Below, piece by piece: positions 8,490 through 16,166 of a stretch of 64,000 nucleotides of DNA. The notes under the pieces are model-generated. The model had not been told where the DNA came from. It saw nothing but the letters and a program-made list of their open reading frames with translations, and did not search any database. The position numbers and the translations under genes are program-made. Source of the stretch: JAFDZO01 sp044226845 (GTDB lineage Bacteria > Bacteroidota > Ignavibacteria > Tepidaquicellales > Tepidaquicellaceae); contig JBGAGG010000006.1 in NCBI GenBank assembly GCA_044226845.1, forward strand, positions 62,001-126,000, in the 5' to 3' direction. Position 1 is the first letter of the stretch. The number at the start of each line of letters is the position of its first letter.

Positions 8490-8573
8490 AAGATTTTTAC
8501 AAGGGAAATTACGATGTGTGAACGGGAATTTTTACACCTAAGTACTGTAAAAATAGAGTTTGAATTTTTGCCT
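8490..8573. repeat. Dispersed repeat, copy A
   Basis: Contains TTTTTACAAGGGAAATTACG followed by GTGTGAACGGGAATTT and TTTGAATTTTTG. A clearly related stretch occurs at 9980-10056 and a shorter one at 37882-37912. In all three cases the element lies upstream of a minus-strand reading frame. Confidence 0.55.
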
Positions 8574-8747
8574 TCCACGAGTAAATTCATAGATTGAAAC
8601 TAAAATCCGAATCTTAGCATTATTATACTGATTAAGAAAAGTAGAATAATATTAGCTTGTGTGCTGAAATGCTATAATATTAATACTGAATACGTAATCG
8701 AATTAAAGTATTTTACTACTCAACTCTAAAAGAAAAATAATTACAAA

Positions 8748-9320
8748 ATGATTGAATTTTTACGTCAGCCATGGCATTGGTCTGTAGCCGGTGTTTTGAT
8801 TGGGTTAATTGTTCCCGTTTTACTTCTGTTGGGAAATAAGAAGCTGGGAGTTTCCTCATCATTAAGACATTTTTGCGCAATGTGCATGCCTGCCAACATT
8901 TCCTTTTTTAAATACGACTGGAAGAATGAAATTTGGAATTTAGTTTTTATAGCAGGAATTCTTATCGGGGGATTTTTAGCAGCTAACTTTTTACAGAATC
9001 CTAATCCTATAGAAATTACTGATTCTGCTAAGGAATCTTTTGTAAATCTTGGCATTAAAGATTTCAGTTTGTTAATGCCTGTAGAAATCTTTTCCTGGAA
9101 AAATCTATTTACTCCGGTCGGTTTAATATTTTTTGTATTTGGCGGATTTCTTATCGGCTTTGGTACACGTTATGCCGGGGGATGCACTTCAGGACATACA
9201 ATTATGGGTTTATCAAACCTGCAGTTACCTTCACTGTATGCATCTATAGCTTTTATGGTTGGCGGGTATTTATCTGCAAATTATCTGATTCCATTAATCT
9301 TTAAATTACTATTTGCTTGA
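8748..9320 (+). CDS. YeeE/YedE family sulfur transporter, N-terminal half
   Basis: Integral membrane protein of the YeeE/YedE (DUF395) family, whose characterised members import thiosulfate. About five hydrophobic segments are seen, with the family's cysteine motif GFGTRYAGGCTSGHTIMG at about residues 134-151. A CAMCMP motif lies near residue 43. At 190 residues it is about half of a full-length YeeE. The second half is encoded by the next gene with a 4-nt overlap, so the two probably form one transporter. No sulfurtransferase gene is adjacent, so the substrate is uncertain. Confidence 0.88.
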   Translation: MIEFLRQPWHWSVAGVLIGLIVPVLLLLGNKKLGVSSSLRHFCAMCMPANISFFKYDWKNEIWNLVFIAGILIGGFLAANFLQNPNPIEITDSAKESFVNLGIKDFSLLMPVEIFSWKNLFTPVGLIFFVFGGFLIGFGTRYAGGCTSGHTIMGLSNLQLPSLYASIAFMVGGYLSANYLIPLIFKLLFA

Positions 9321-9727
9321 AAAATTTTAAATATTTAGTTGTTGGTATTATATTCGGTATTATTTTTGTTAAAGCAGAAATAATAAGCTGGTTCAAAATT
9401 CAGGAGATGTTCTATCTGGATTCGTTTTATATGTTCGGTGTAATTGGCACTGCAGTTTTGACAGGAATGGTATCTGTATTCATAATCAAAAAATTTAAAC
9501 TGAAAACAATTTCAGGTGAAGCTATAACTTTTCAGGATAAAAAATTCCACAAAGGTCAGATAATCGGAGGATTGATTTTTGGTGTAGGTTGGACTCTTAC
9601 TGGGGCTTGTCCCGGTCCGTTAGCAGCACAGATAGGAAGCGGATTCACTGTAGTCATAATAACTTTTCTCTGCGCTATTGCCGGTACATGGTTCTATGGA
9701 TTGATAAAAGAAAAGCTTCCGCATTAA
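9317..9727 (+). CDS. YeeE/YedE family sulfur transporter, C-terminal half (DUF6691-like)
   Basis: Partner of the preceding gene: a 136-residue membrane protein with the second copy of the family motif, GVGWTLTGACPGPLAAQIGSG, at about residues 93-113. The start codon is TTG and overlaps the upstream TGA as TTGA, which implies translational coupling. Split two-gene versions of YeeE are known in several phyla. The product should sit in the inner membrane with the other half. Confidence 0.85.
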   Translation: MKNFKYLVVGIIFGIIFVKAEIISWFKIQEMFYLDSFYMFGVIGTAVLTGMVSVFIIKKFKLKTISGEAITFQDKKFHKGQIIGGLIFGVGWTLTGACPGPLAAQIGSGFTVVIITFLCAIAGTWFYGLIKEKLPH

Positions 9728-9776
9728 AAGATTTTAATTTCAGATTTACTTATAAAACATGTGAAAAGTATGCCAT

Positions 9777-9974
9777 TCAGTATTTGGTGATATCTGCAGG
9801 TGCTTTCTCGTAATCATCTTGTTTAGTATAAATTTTCCTTCTGGTATAAAGTGAGTATAAATCTTTAGGATTCAGCTGTAATGCACGGTTTAAATTTAAA
9901 AGAACGTTTGGTAAATCAAATTCATTGTAATATATCCCACCTGGAATTCCATAAAGAGTAGTCTGTTGAATCAA
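9777..9974 (-). pseudogene. Remnant of a TPR-repeat protein
   Basis: A 65-codon frame whose product has TPR character (LNRALQLNPKDLYSLYTRR, then QDDYEKAPADITKY) but lacks an export signal and the many repeats expected. It lies directly downstream of an intact TPR gene on the same strand, so it is probably a decayed fragment of a second copy. A tiny functional TPR protein is possible but less likely. Confidence 0.5.
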
Positions 9975-9979
9975 GCGAA

Positions 9980-10056
9980 GTTTTTACAATTAAAATTCAC
10001 GGCATGTGAACGGGAATTTGCACCTGAATTTTGTAAGATAAAATTTGAATTTTTGG
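9980..10056. repeat. Dispersed repeat, copy B
   Basis: TTTTTACAATT, then GTGAACGGGAATTT, CACCTGAATTT and TTTGAATTTTTG align by eye with copy A at 8490-8573. It lies between the TPR remnant and the intact TPR gene. Confidence 0.55.
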
Positions 10057-10076
10057 AAAATTTATACACCATTAAA

Positions 10077-11345
10077 TTACTTACTTCGAAATTTTTTTAT
10101 TTCTCGAATTATAGGGGTAACTATTGCATCTGATGGATCAATTTTAAGAACTTCATTACAATCTGCCATTGCTTCATCATATTTGTCCAGATAAAAATAG
10201 CCGGTTGCGCGGGAAGTTAAAAGAAATAATGATTTTGGTTTTGATTTTAATCTTGCTGAGCATAGCTCAACAACTTTTTTATAATCTATTTTCCCCAGAG
10301 GTATGGAATTATGTCTAACATAAAATAAGGCTCTTTCACTTAATATCGCTATATCATCAGGTTCTAAATTTACTGCTGTATTGTGGTCAGCAATGCTTTT
10401 TTCATTTTCTTTTAAATCGTCATATACTTTACCTCTGCCGCTGTATGCTTCGGCATATTTGTTATCAAGCTCTATTGCCTTAGTGTAATATACTACGGCT
10501 TCACTGTTTTTTTCTGATGAATAATATATATCAGCTAAATTTTTATATCTGAATGCATTCCCGTTTCCTGAGTTAATAAGGTATGAAAAATCACCAATCG
10601 CTTTAGGATAGTTAAGATTTAAATAATAGGCCATTCCGCGAGCTTCATAGGCTTCAGCTTTAACGAAGCCTAAATTAATTGCCTTTGTATAGTTATTTAT
10701 TGCTGAATCATATTTTTCCAGGTCAAGGTAAACGTTTCCCAGATTGAAGTATGCAATTTCATAAGCCGGATCGAGTTCAATTGCTTTTAAATAACTCTTA
10801 ATAGCTTCGCCGTAGTTCTCTTCCTCTCTGTAAATGTTGCCCAGATAATTATACGGACTTTTCATGTCAGGAGCTAATTTGATAACCTTGATAAAATCCT
10901 GTTTAGATTGTTCATATTTTTCTGTGTTGAAAAGGCTAACTGCGCGGTGATATAGGAGTTCATCATTTTCACCAAAGGCAGTAATGGCGTAGTCTGTGAG
11001 TTCAAAGGCTTTTACATAATTTTCTTCTAGAATATATATATTCGCAAGATTTACATAAGGATTATAAGCATTTGCTCCCAGCTCAATTGCTTTTAAATAA
11101 TCTTTTTTTGCCTCATCAAATCTGTTTAAGTTGTGAAATGAAAATCCGCGCCTTCTGTAGTACATAACAGAATCAGGATATGACTCAATCAATATTGAAT
11201 ATAATTTTATAGACTCCTCATAATTTTTAGCATCATATGCAGAATCAGCCTTCGAGATTACGCTGTATGATTTATCTTCCTGTGCAGTAAGATAATTGAC
11301 TCCTGTCACAAGGAATAAAAAAACTAAAACAATTTTAATTTTCAT
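10077..11345 (-). CDS. Secreted TPR-repeat protein
   Basis: A 422-residue protein with an N-terminal signal peptide (MKIKIVLVFLFLVTGVNYLTAQ, cleavage near residue 21). It has about ten to eleven consecutive 34-residue tetratricopeptide repeats, recognisable from the recurring A-hydrophobic-DYxKAIELxP pattern (for example YGEAIKSYLKAIELDPAYEIAYFNLGNVY). TPRs form a helical superhelix that binds protein partners; the periplasm is the likely site. No catalytic domain is seen. It starts one gene downstream of a lipoprotein (4-base gap), so co-transcription is likely. Confidence 0.88.
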   Translation of the reverse strand: MKIKIVLVFLFLVTGVNYLTAQEDKSYSVISKADSAYDAKNYEESIKLYSILIESYPDSVMYYRRRGFSFHNLNRFDEAKKDYLKAIELGANAYNPYVNLANIYILEENYVKAFELTDYAITAFGENDELLYHRAVSLFNTEKYEQSKQDFIKVIKLAPDMKSPYNYLGNIYREEENYGEAIKSYLKAIELDPAYEIAYFNLGNVYLDLEKYDSAINNYTKAINLGFVKAEAYEARGMAYYLNLNYPKAIGDFSYLINSGNGNAFRYKNLADIYYSSEKNSEAVVYYTKAIELDNKYAEAYSGRGKVYDDLKENEKSIADHNTAVNLEPDDIAILSERALFYVRHNSIPLGKIDYKKVVELCSARLKSKPKSLFLLTSRATGYFYLDKYDEAMADCNEVLKIDPSDAIVTPIIREIKKFRSK

Positions 11346-11349
11346 ATTC

Positions 11350-12354
11350 TTAATTCCCTTTATAAAAGCTTCTTATTACTTTTGATGTATTATCTTTATT
11401 TATTACCAGCATATAAAAAGTGTTGTCTCTGTATTCAGTTGTTATATAAAAAAAAGCATTTTGTAAATTTACACTTGCCGGTATATCAGTAAGCTGTTTG
11501 TATTCAGTGCCGTTCCATGCAGCAGCCTGTACGCGCGATAATGAATCCTGACGGACAGTTACAAATCTGTCCTTACTCTCGCCTCTAATATTCGATGGGT
11601 AATTATAATACGGATTTGTAATTGTAAACATATTTGTCCATGCTGACTCTGAAAAATATGAGACTATAGCGGTATAAGAACTGATTTTTAAAATATCAGT
11701 ATTGATGGGAGTAATGCTGTCATCTTCAGGTTCGTTTTTTACAAATACGGGACCTGAATCCGTCACTCTGTAAAAACTTCTTGTGAAGTTATTCTCTCTT
11801 ACTATTAAGTAAATATTTCCGTTTGATTTTGCAAAGCACTTTATAAACTGTCCTGTAACATTATACGGCGTGAAGATACCACTTTCAAATTTATAATATT
11901 TCAGCGAATCATAAAGATAACAATAAAATTTTCCTCTGCCGGCAAACATCGGAGGGAAAATATAAGCTGAATCGGGCTGAGGCTGATTATAAATTGAATA
12001 ACTGCCGTTATCATAGATCATGAATTGCTGCTTTCCGTCAGAAACTCTTTTTCCTTTGTAAACTAAGTAAGAGTTATCGAAGATATAACCTTGCTGCGCA
12101 TTGAATACTGAGTTCTGCTCAGTGAATTCCACAGGTACATTATTTGTAACTTTATATAATTTATTGAATGAAGAAGCGAAGAAACTGTTTCTATCTATTA
12201 CCTGTATATCCGTTATGTTATCGAATGTCATATTTTGAGTCGACCACTCATAACTCTCTGAAGCAGTTCCGGGATTAATAATTACATCATCGCTTTTACA
12301 GGAGATTAGTAATATTGAAAAACAAATAACAAACAGATTTAAGATAATTTTCAT
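11350..12354 (-). CDS. Lipoprotein, ~335-residue paralogue family, member 1
   Basis: A 334-residue lipoprotein with lipobox LLISC (Cys19) followed by KSDD, exported and lipid-anchored. After the Cys it has a YEWS-type start, then repeating short beta-strand units with aromatic residues at regular intervals (for example 'VIDRNSFFASSFNKLYKVTNN'), suggesting a beta-propeller-like fold. The same architecture recurs at 12375, 14122, 40504 and 43328. Shared landmarks are a Tyr/Trp after 'SGNYY/ESYE', 'YIFDNSYLVYKG', 'KIF...Y' and 'W...Y' near the end. No known domain is recognised. Confidence 0.75.
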   Translation of the reverse strand: MKIILNLFVICFSILLISCKSDDVIINPGTASESYEWSTQNMTFDNITDIQVIDRNSFFASSFNKLYKVTNNVPVEFTEQNSVFNAQQGYIFDNSYLVYKGKRVSDGKQQFMIYDNGSYSIYNQPQPDSAYIFPPMFAGRGKFYCYLYDSLKYYKFESGIFTPYNVTGQFIKCFAKSNGNIYLIVRENNFTRSFYRVTDSGPVFVKNEPEDDSITPINTDILKISSYTAIVSYFSESAWTNMFTITNPYYNYPSNIRGESKDRFVTVRQDSLSRVQAAAWNGTEYKQLTDIPASVNLQNAFFYITTEYRDNTFYMLVINKDNTSKVIRSFYKGN

Positions 12355-12374
12355 AATTGAGATTGAAGATAATT

Positions 12375-13379
12375 TTACTTCAGCTTTCCTTTTAAAATTT
12401 TTGTTGGACGATACTTATCTATTATATAATATGAGTTATCTGCGTAGTTGCTGACAGTCCTCACCATAAGCAGGTTTGGCGGAGTAACTGCTGACGACGG
12501 AAAATTTGTCTGCCCGTATTTTGTATTCGCGGAATATACATCGCAGTATGCCACAGAGTTCTGATCGAACCATATAGATAAAAACTGTGCCCTAGTATTG
12601 CCGGCAAGATAACTTATAAAATTTGTATTGGCGGGAGTGCTATAACTGAAAAAGTTTGTCCAGTTAGCGCCGTCAAAATAATCAAGTCTGTGTAGTACGG
12701 AATCCTGCGTTACTCTTATAACATCGCTGTTTAAAAACTGCAGTCTTCCCTGTGAGGGAACACTGGAAACAAGCAGCGGGGAATTATTGATTATTCTATG
12801 CACTCTGTCTTCTGAAAAAGTTGAAGAGGTAGAAGTGAAGAGATAAATCACATCTCCGACTTTTCCCATTCCTCTTATATTTTCAGCAGGAGGTAAGGTT
12901 AATTCAGTCACTGTTCCGTTATCAAATAAGTAATAACCATAAAAAGAACTGAAATAAAATTTACTTTTACTTACGAATATAAATCTTTGTGTGGGGTACT
13001 CAGCTGTAACATTATAACTAGTAAATACACCTGTATCATATATTTTAAATACGAGAGGCGATGTGCCGCTGCCTGTGCTTCCCCAGAATACTGCATTATT
13101 TTTATCGAAAGCCTCAACTCCGCCGCAATGAAACGTGCTGTCCTGAAAATTAATTCTTTCAATATTGCTGCCTGTTACTTTGTATGATGAGTTTCCTGCT
13201 ATAAAAGCTACATCATCATTAGCTGCTGCAATCCGTGAAACACTATCCATTGATACAGGAATCACCGTCCAGTTGTAATAATTTCCATCGCCCGTAGTTC
13301 CGTCAACTGTAACTTCACTGCAAGATATAAAACCGGATGAAAAAATTATGAGTATCGTAAGATTGTAAATATATTTCAT
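12375..13379 (-). CDS. Lipoprotein, ~335-residue paralogue family, member 2
   Basis: A 334-residue lipoprotein with lipobox FISC (Cys20). The mature start TGDGNYYNWTVIPVSMDSVSRI matches the same segment in members 1 and 3. The central pattern 'FDKNNAVFWGSTGSG...FKIYDTGVFTSYNV' is the family signature (element name, then 'phenotype' of a short-repeat beta protein). It is 20 bases upstream of member 1, in a likely three-gene transcript with the TPR gene. No domain is recognised. Confidence 0.75.
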   Translation of the reverse strand: MKYIYNLTILIIFSSGFISCSEVTVDGTTGDGNYYNWTVIPVSMDSVSRIAAANDDVAFIAGNSSYKVTGSNIERINFQDSTFHCGGVEAFDKNNAVFWGSTGSGTSPLVFKIYDTGVFTSYNVTAEYPTQRFIFVSKSKFYFSSFYGYYLFDNGTVTELTLPPAENIRGMGKVGDVIYLFTSTSSTFSEDRVHRIINNSPLLVSSVPSQGRLQFLNSDVIRVTQDSVLHRLDYFDGANWTNFFSYSTPANTNFISYLAGNTRAQFLSIWFDQNSVAYCDVYSANTKYGQTNFPSSAVTPPNLLMVRTVSNYADNSYYIIDKYRPTKILKGKLK

Positions 13380-13553
13380 ATATAGTTTTAATTAGTTATA
13401 ATTTAAACAAATATATTTTCATTTTATACTAAGATTATAATATTCAATATATAAAGTAAATATATTGCCTATAAAAATGTTTGTATTTTGGAACTTCATG
13501 TATAGAAAGAAAGTTGAATATGCTAAACCGAGCAATTAAATAACAAACCCCAA

Positions 13554-14120
13554 ATGAAAAAAATCCTTACTCTCTTTGTATTAATTTTCACATCTTTAAT
13601 TTTCTCATTAAATTTTTCTTCTAGCGGATTTGCTCAGGACAACTCAGATAAGCCGGAAAGAATGCTTAAAAAGCTTGCCACACTTAACGGATACTGGAAA
13701 GGTTCACTGGAATATCTTGACTACGGAGATAATAATACAAAAACAAAGCTTCCGACTGTTTGCGAAGCTGTTTTTAATAAATCAGGAAATGATAAATTTC
13801 TATCAGTGAAATTTATTTTTGATGAGGGAAATGGAAGAACGGTTACGGGTGAAGATGCCTGGACAATATTGGATGAGGGTAAAACTTTTTTCTATGACAG
13901 CACAAACTATAATATTACAAGCTACGCTCAGAACGATGACAATAACGATATTGCAATATTTGTTTTTGAAAAAGAAGGACAGGATAACAATAAGCCCTGC
14001 ACTATTCAGCAGACTTTTGAAATGCATAATGATTCATTTTCTATAGAAAAGAAAGTGAAGTATAAAGATTCAGATAGTTTTTTTATCAGGCATGAGTTTG
14101 CATTTCAGAGAGTGAAATAA
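13554..14120 (+). CDS. Secreted protein, possible lipocalin-like beta-barrel
   Basis: A 188-residue protein with a signal peptide (about residues 1-27, ending FAQD). The mature part begins MLKKLATLNGYWKGSLEYLDYGD and has alternating beta pattern and 'FLSVKFIFDEGNGRTVTGEDAWTIL'. The N-terminal 'L-x-G-x-W-x-G' motif is a common feature of lipocalin-like or DUF1579-like proteins, but the assignment is tentative. It is divergent from lipoprotein 2 and convergent with lipoprotein 3, with one base between stops, so it is likely monocistronic. Confidence 0.65.
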   Translation: MKKILTLFVLIFTSLIFSLNFSSSGFAQDNSDKPERMLKKLATLNGYWKGSLEYLDYGDNNTKTKLPTVCEAVFNKSGNDKFLSVKFIFDEGNGRTVTGEDAWTILDEGKTFFYDSTNYNITSYAQNDDNNDIAIFVFEKEGQDNNKPCTIQQTFEMHNDSFSIEKKVKYKDSDSFFIRHEFAFQRVK

Positions 14121-14121
14121 T

Positions 14122-15132
14122 TTAATTATTCTTAGCTGCCTTAAATATTTTTTTCACCTCTGAGTGATAAAAATAAAATGCGCCGTCTTTATAATTGCTA
14201 GCCTTGCCAAGCGTATTGAATGAAGTCAGACCGGAAGGGAAATTTTCCTGCTGTTTGTATTCACTTCCGTTCCAAGTATTGCCGTAAAAATTGTACTGAT
14301 TATCCAGAGTTATTACTGAAAAGAAATCTTTAGAATCTCCGCTTATATATACAGCCTTCTCACCGTTTGTATTTGAGTAGCTGCTGTAAAATTTATTCCA
14401 TCCCGTGCTTGTGTAATTGTAATACTCAACTGACAAATCCTCTTCTATTACTTTTAAAATATCGTTGTTCAGAAAAAATAATTTCCCGTCCGGAGCTTCG
14501 TTTCTCACTTCAGTTGCAGAGCCGTTCTCAATTTTAAAAAAAACATTAAATCCATTATTCTCATATTTTGAGATAAGATATATTTCATTATACGTCTTTG
14601 TAAATTTTAAAGCTGTATGATTATTCGGCAAAGTGTGCTCCGTAAAAACTCCTTTGTTAAATTCATACCATGTTAAAGGACCTTCATTTGTTATGTAAAA
14701 CTTATCTTTATCGAGAATAAAAACTTCATTCAAAAAATCTCCCTGCTTTAATGGTAAGTTGTAACTCTTCACAGTTCCGTTAGTGTAAATCTTAAAGAAT
14801 GCAGTATCTGAAGGGAAGCTTTTGTATCCGAGGAATACAGCATAGTTATCATCGAAGGCTTTCACATCAACTGGAGTAAATTTTTCATCGTGAAAATTGA
14901 TTTCAGTTCTTATTCCGTTTGCAATTCTGTAGCTTTTAATTCCTGAAGCAAATACAACATTGCTGCTGCCGGAAGAAATACTTGTGATTCCTTCAAGTCC
15001 TTCGTTGACTATTGACCAGCTGTAATAGTTCCCGGAAGGGGTATTTATGCCCACAGGTGAATCATTGTTGCAGGATAAAAAGGTTACTGATGCTGCAATC
15101 AAAATTAAGAAAGCAAATAAATAAAAATTCAT
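14122..15132 (-). CDS. Lipoprotein, ~335-residue paralogue family, member 3
   Basis: A 336-residue lipoprotein; lipobox FLSC (Cys21) followed by NNDSPVG. The mature start SGNYYSWSIVNEGLEGITSISSG is closely like member 2. Internal signature 'FDDNYAVFLGYKSFPSDTAFFKIYTNGTVKSYNL' and 'WNGSEYKQQENFPSG' recur with small changes in the other members (for example NGTEYKQL in member 1). It is separated from members 1 and 2 by the plus-strand secreted gene. Confidence 0.75.
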   Translation of the reverse strand: MNFYLFAFLILIAASVTFLSCNNDSPVGINTPSGNYYSWSIVNEGLEGITSISSGSSNVVFASGIKSYRIANGIRTEINFHDEKFTPVDVKAFDDNYAVFLGYKSFPSDTAFFKIYTNGTVKSYNLPLKQGDFLNEVFILDKDKFYITNEGPLTWYEFNKGVFTEHTLPNNHTALKFTKTYNEIYLISKYENNGFNVFFKIENGSATEVRNEAPDGKLFFLNNDILKVIEEDLSVEYYNYTSTGWNKFYSSYSNTNGEKAVYISGDSKDFFSVITLDNQYNFYGNTWNGSEYKQQENFPSGLTSFNTLGKASNYKDGAFYFYHSEVKKIFKAAKNN

Positions 15133-15270
15133 ATTGTAATTTGTTAGAGCTTAAACTTTTGAATTATTGAATTTCAGAAACAGAAATTTCCGTGTAGTGA
15201 TTTTTCTGTTATGCGAGATGTAAATTATAATTTTGTTACGAGATAATTTGTAAAAAGATGCAAAGTAAAA

Positions 15271-15299
15271 GCCCGGCTTCCCGGGCATATGCTTCTCTA
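15271..15299 (-). terminator. Rho-independent terminator of the ankyrin-type gene
   Basis: On the minus strand GCCCGG and CCGGGC pair perfectly around GAAG and are followed by TTTTACTTT. It lies just after the stop of the gene at 15313. Confidence 0.8.
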
Positions 15300-15312
15300 C
15301 TGAGAAATTACC

Positions 15313-15813
15313 TTAGCTTGCTCCTATTGATTCAAGGTATTCCAACACTGATTTAGCTTCATCACCGCCTTTTTTAGCGTGGTGTATCAGTTGCAGTCCA
15401 TGCGGACCTTTTGACGATTTTAATTCGGGGAAAACAATTAAAATTTGTTTCACAATATCAAGATGTCCGAGCATTGCCGCACAGAAGATGTTCATACGCG
15501 CACCGTTTGAAAGCAGAAATAAAGCTATGTCTCTATCGCCAACATGTCCGGCGGCTTCCATAGCTGTTTCAAAATCGCCTCCACCCCAGTCCCAAGAAGC
15601 ATTCAGAAGCCCCGGTTCCTGAGCTAGCATGGATTTTACTGCATCTAAATCTTTATGCGCTTTACCTACAAAATCTTTCACAAGGTCTTTATCTAAAGCC
15701 GGCCCTTTATCTTTTTTAACTTGTTGAGAAAATATATCTGCACTTGAACCCGGAGCAATAATTGTTAGCGCACTAAGAGCGGAATAAGTAAGGAATTTTT
15801 TTCTTGTGATCAT
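15313..15813 (-). CDS. Ankyrin-repeat-like exported protein
   Basis: A 166-residue protein with an N-terminal MITRKKFLTYSALSALTII segment that resembles a Tat signal (twin basic plus FL). It is followed by about two to three ankyrin-like units ('DLDAVKSMLAQEPGLLNASWDWGGGDFETAMEAAGHVGDRDIALFLLSNGA' pattern, then 'GHLDIVKQIL'). Ankyrin repeats bind proteins. It has its own terminator and no close partner. Secretion by Tat is inferred and the second Arg is replaced by Lys. Confidence 0.7.
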   Translation of the reverse strand: MITRKKFLTYSALSALTIIAPGSSADIFSQQVKKDKGPALDKDLVKDFVGKAHKDLDAVKSMLAQEPGLLNASWDWGGGDFETAMEAAGHVGDRDIALFLLSNGARMNIFCAAMLGHLDIVKQILIVFPELKSSKGPHGLQLIHHAKKGGDEAKSVLEYLESIGAS

Positions 15814-16166
15814 TTTTCGTTGATGTAATTAGCAAAGGAATTTTAGGAGGGATATTCTTTTTTACGGGAAAAAATGAAAAAAGTTAGTTTACTGTAAACC
15901 ATATTTTTATAGCACTTTGTGAGTTTAAAAATTTTGAAATTTTGGCAGCCATCAGTCAGAAAGAGTCTAAATTTTGATATAAGTTGTTATTGTAAATGAA
16001 CTTTATACTTAGTTTAACTAACCATAAATGAAATTAATATATTTCTTGATATAAATCATATTTTGCAAATAAGGAATTGCTTAGTTTTATATTATAAAAA
16101 AATAAGGGTTACAGGCAAGAGAGTAACTTTTAATTAAATTTAATTATTAAAATTAAATTCATAGAA
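15814..16166. other. Divergent intergenic region before the giant kinase
   Basis: 353 AT-rich bases containing AAGG-rich segments and long A/T runs but no repeat, hairpin or ORF that I can support. Promoters in both directions are expected here. Confidence 0.5.

Larger units (their letters stand above)
8368..8747. other. Divergent intergenic region ffh / yeeE-like
   Basis: 380 bases between divergent start codons. It holds a hairpin next to ffh (8417-8442) and one copy of a dispersed repeat (8490-8573). The rest is AT-rich with no ORF of substance. Promoters for both directions must lie here, but no confident promoter match was found. Confidence 0.6.

Noticed and set aside
8368..8747. SRP RNA gene next to ffh
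   Set aside because: I looked for the conserved GGTCAGGTCC-GGAAG-AGCAG type apical motif of 4.5S RNA and found none in this region.
12971..13187. Short open frames overlapping lipoprotein 2 on both strands
   Set aside because: They lack leader signals and family matches and are shadows of the lipoprotein codons.
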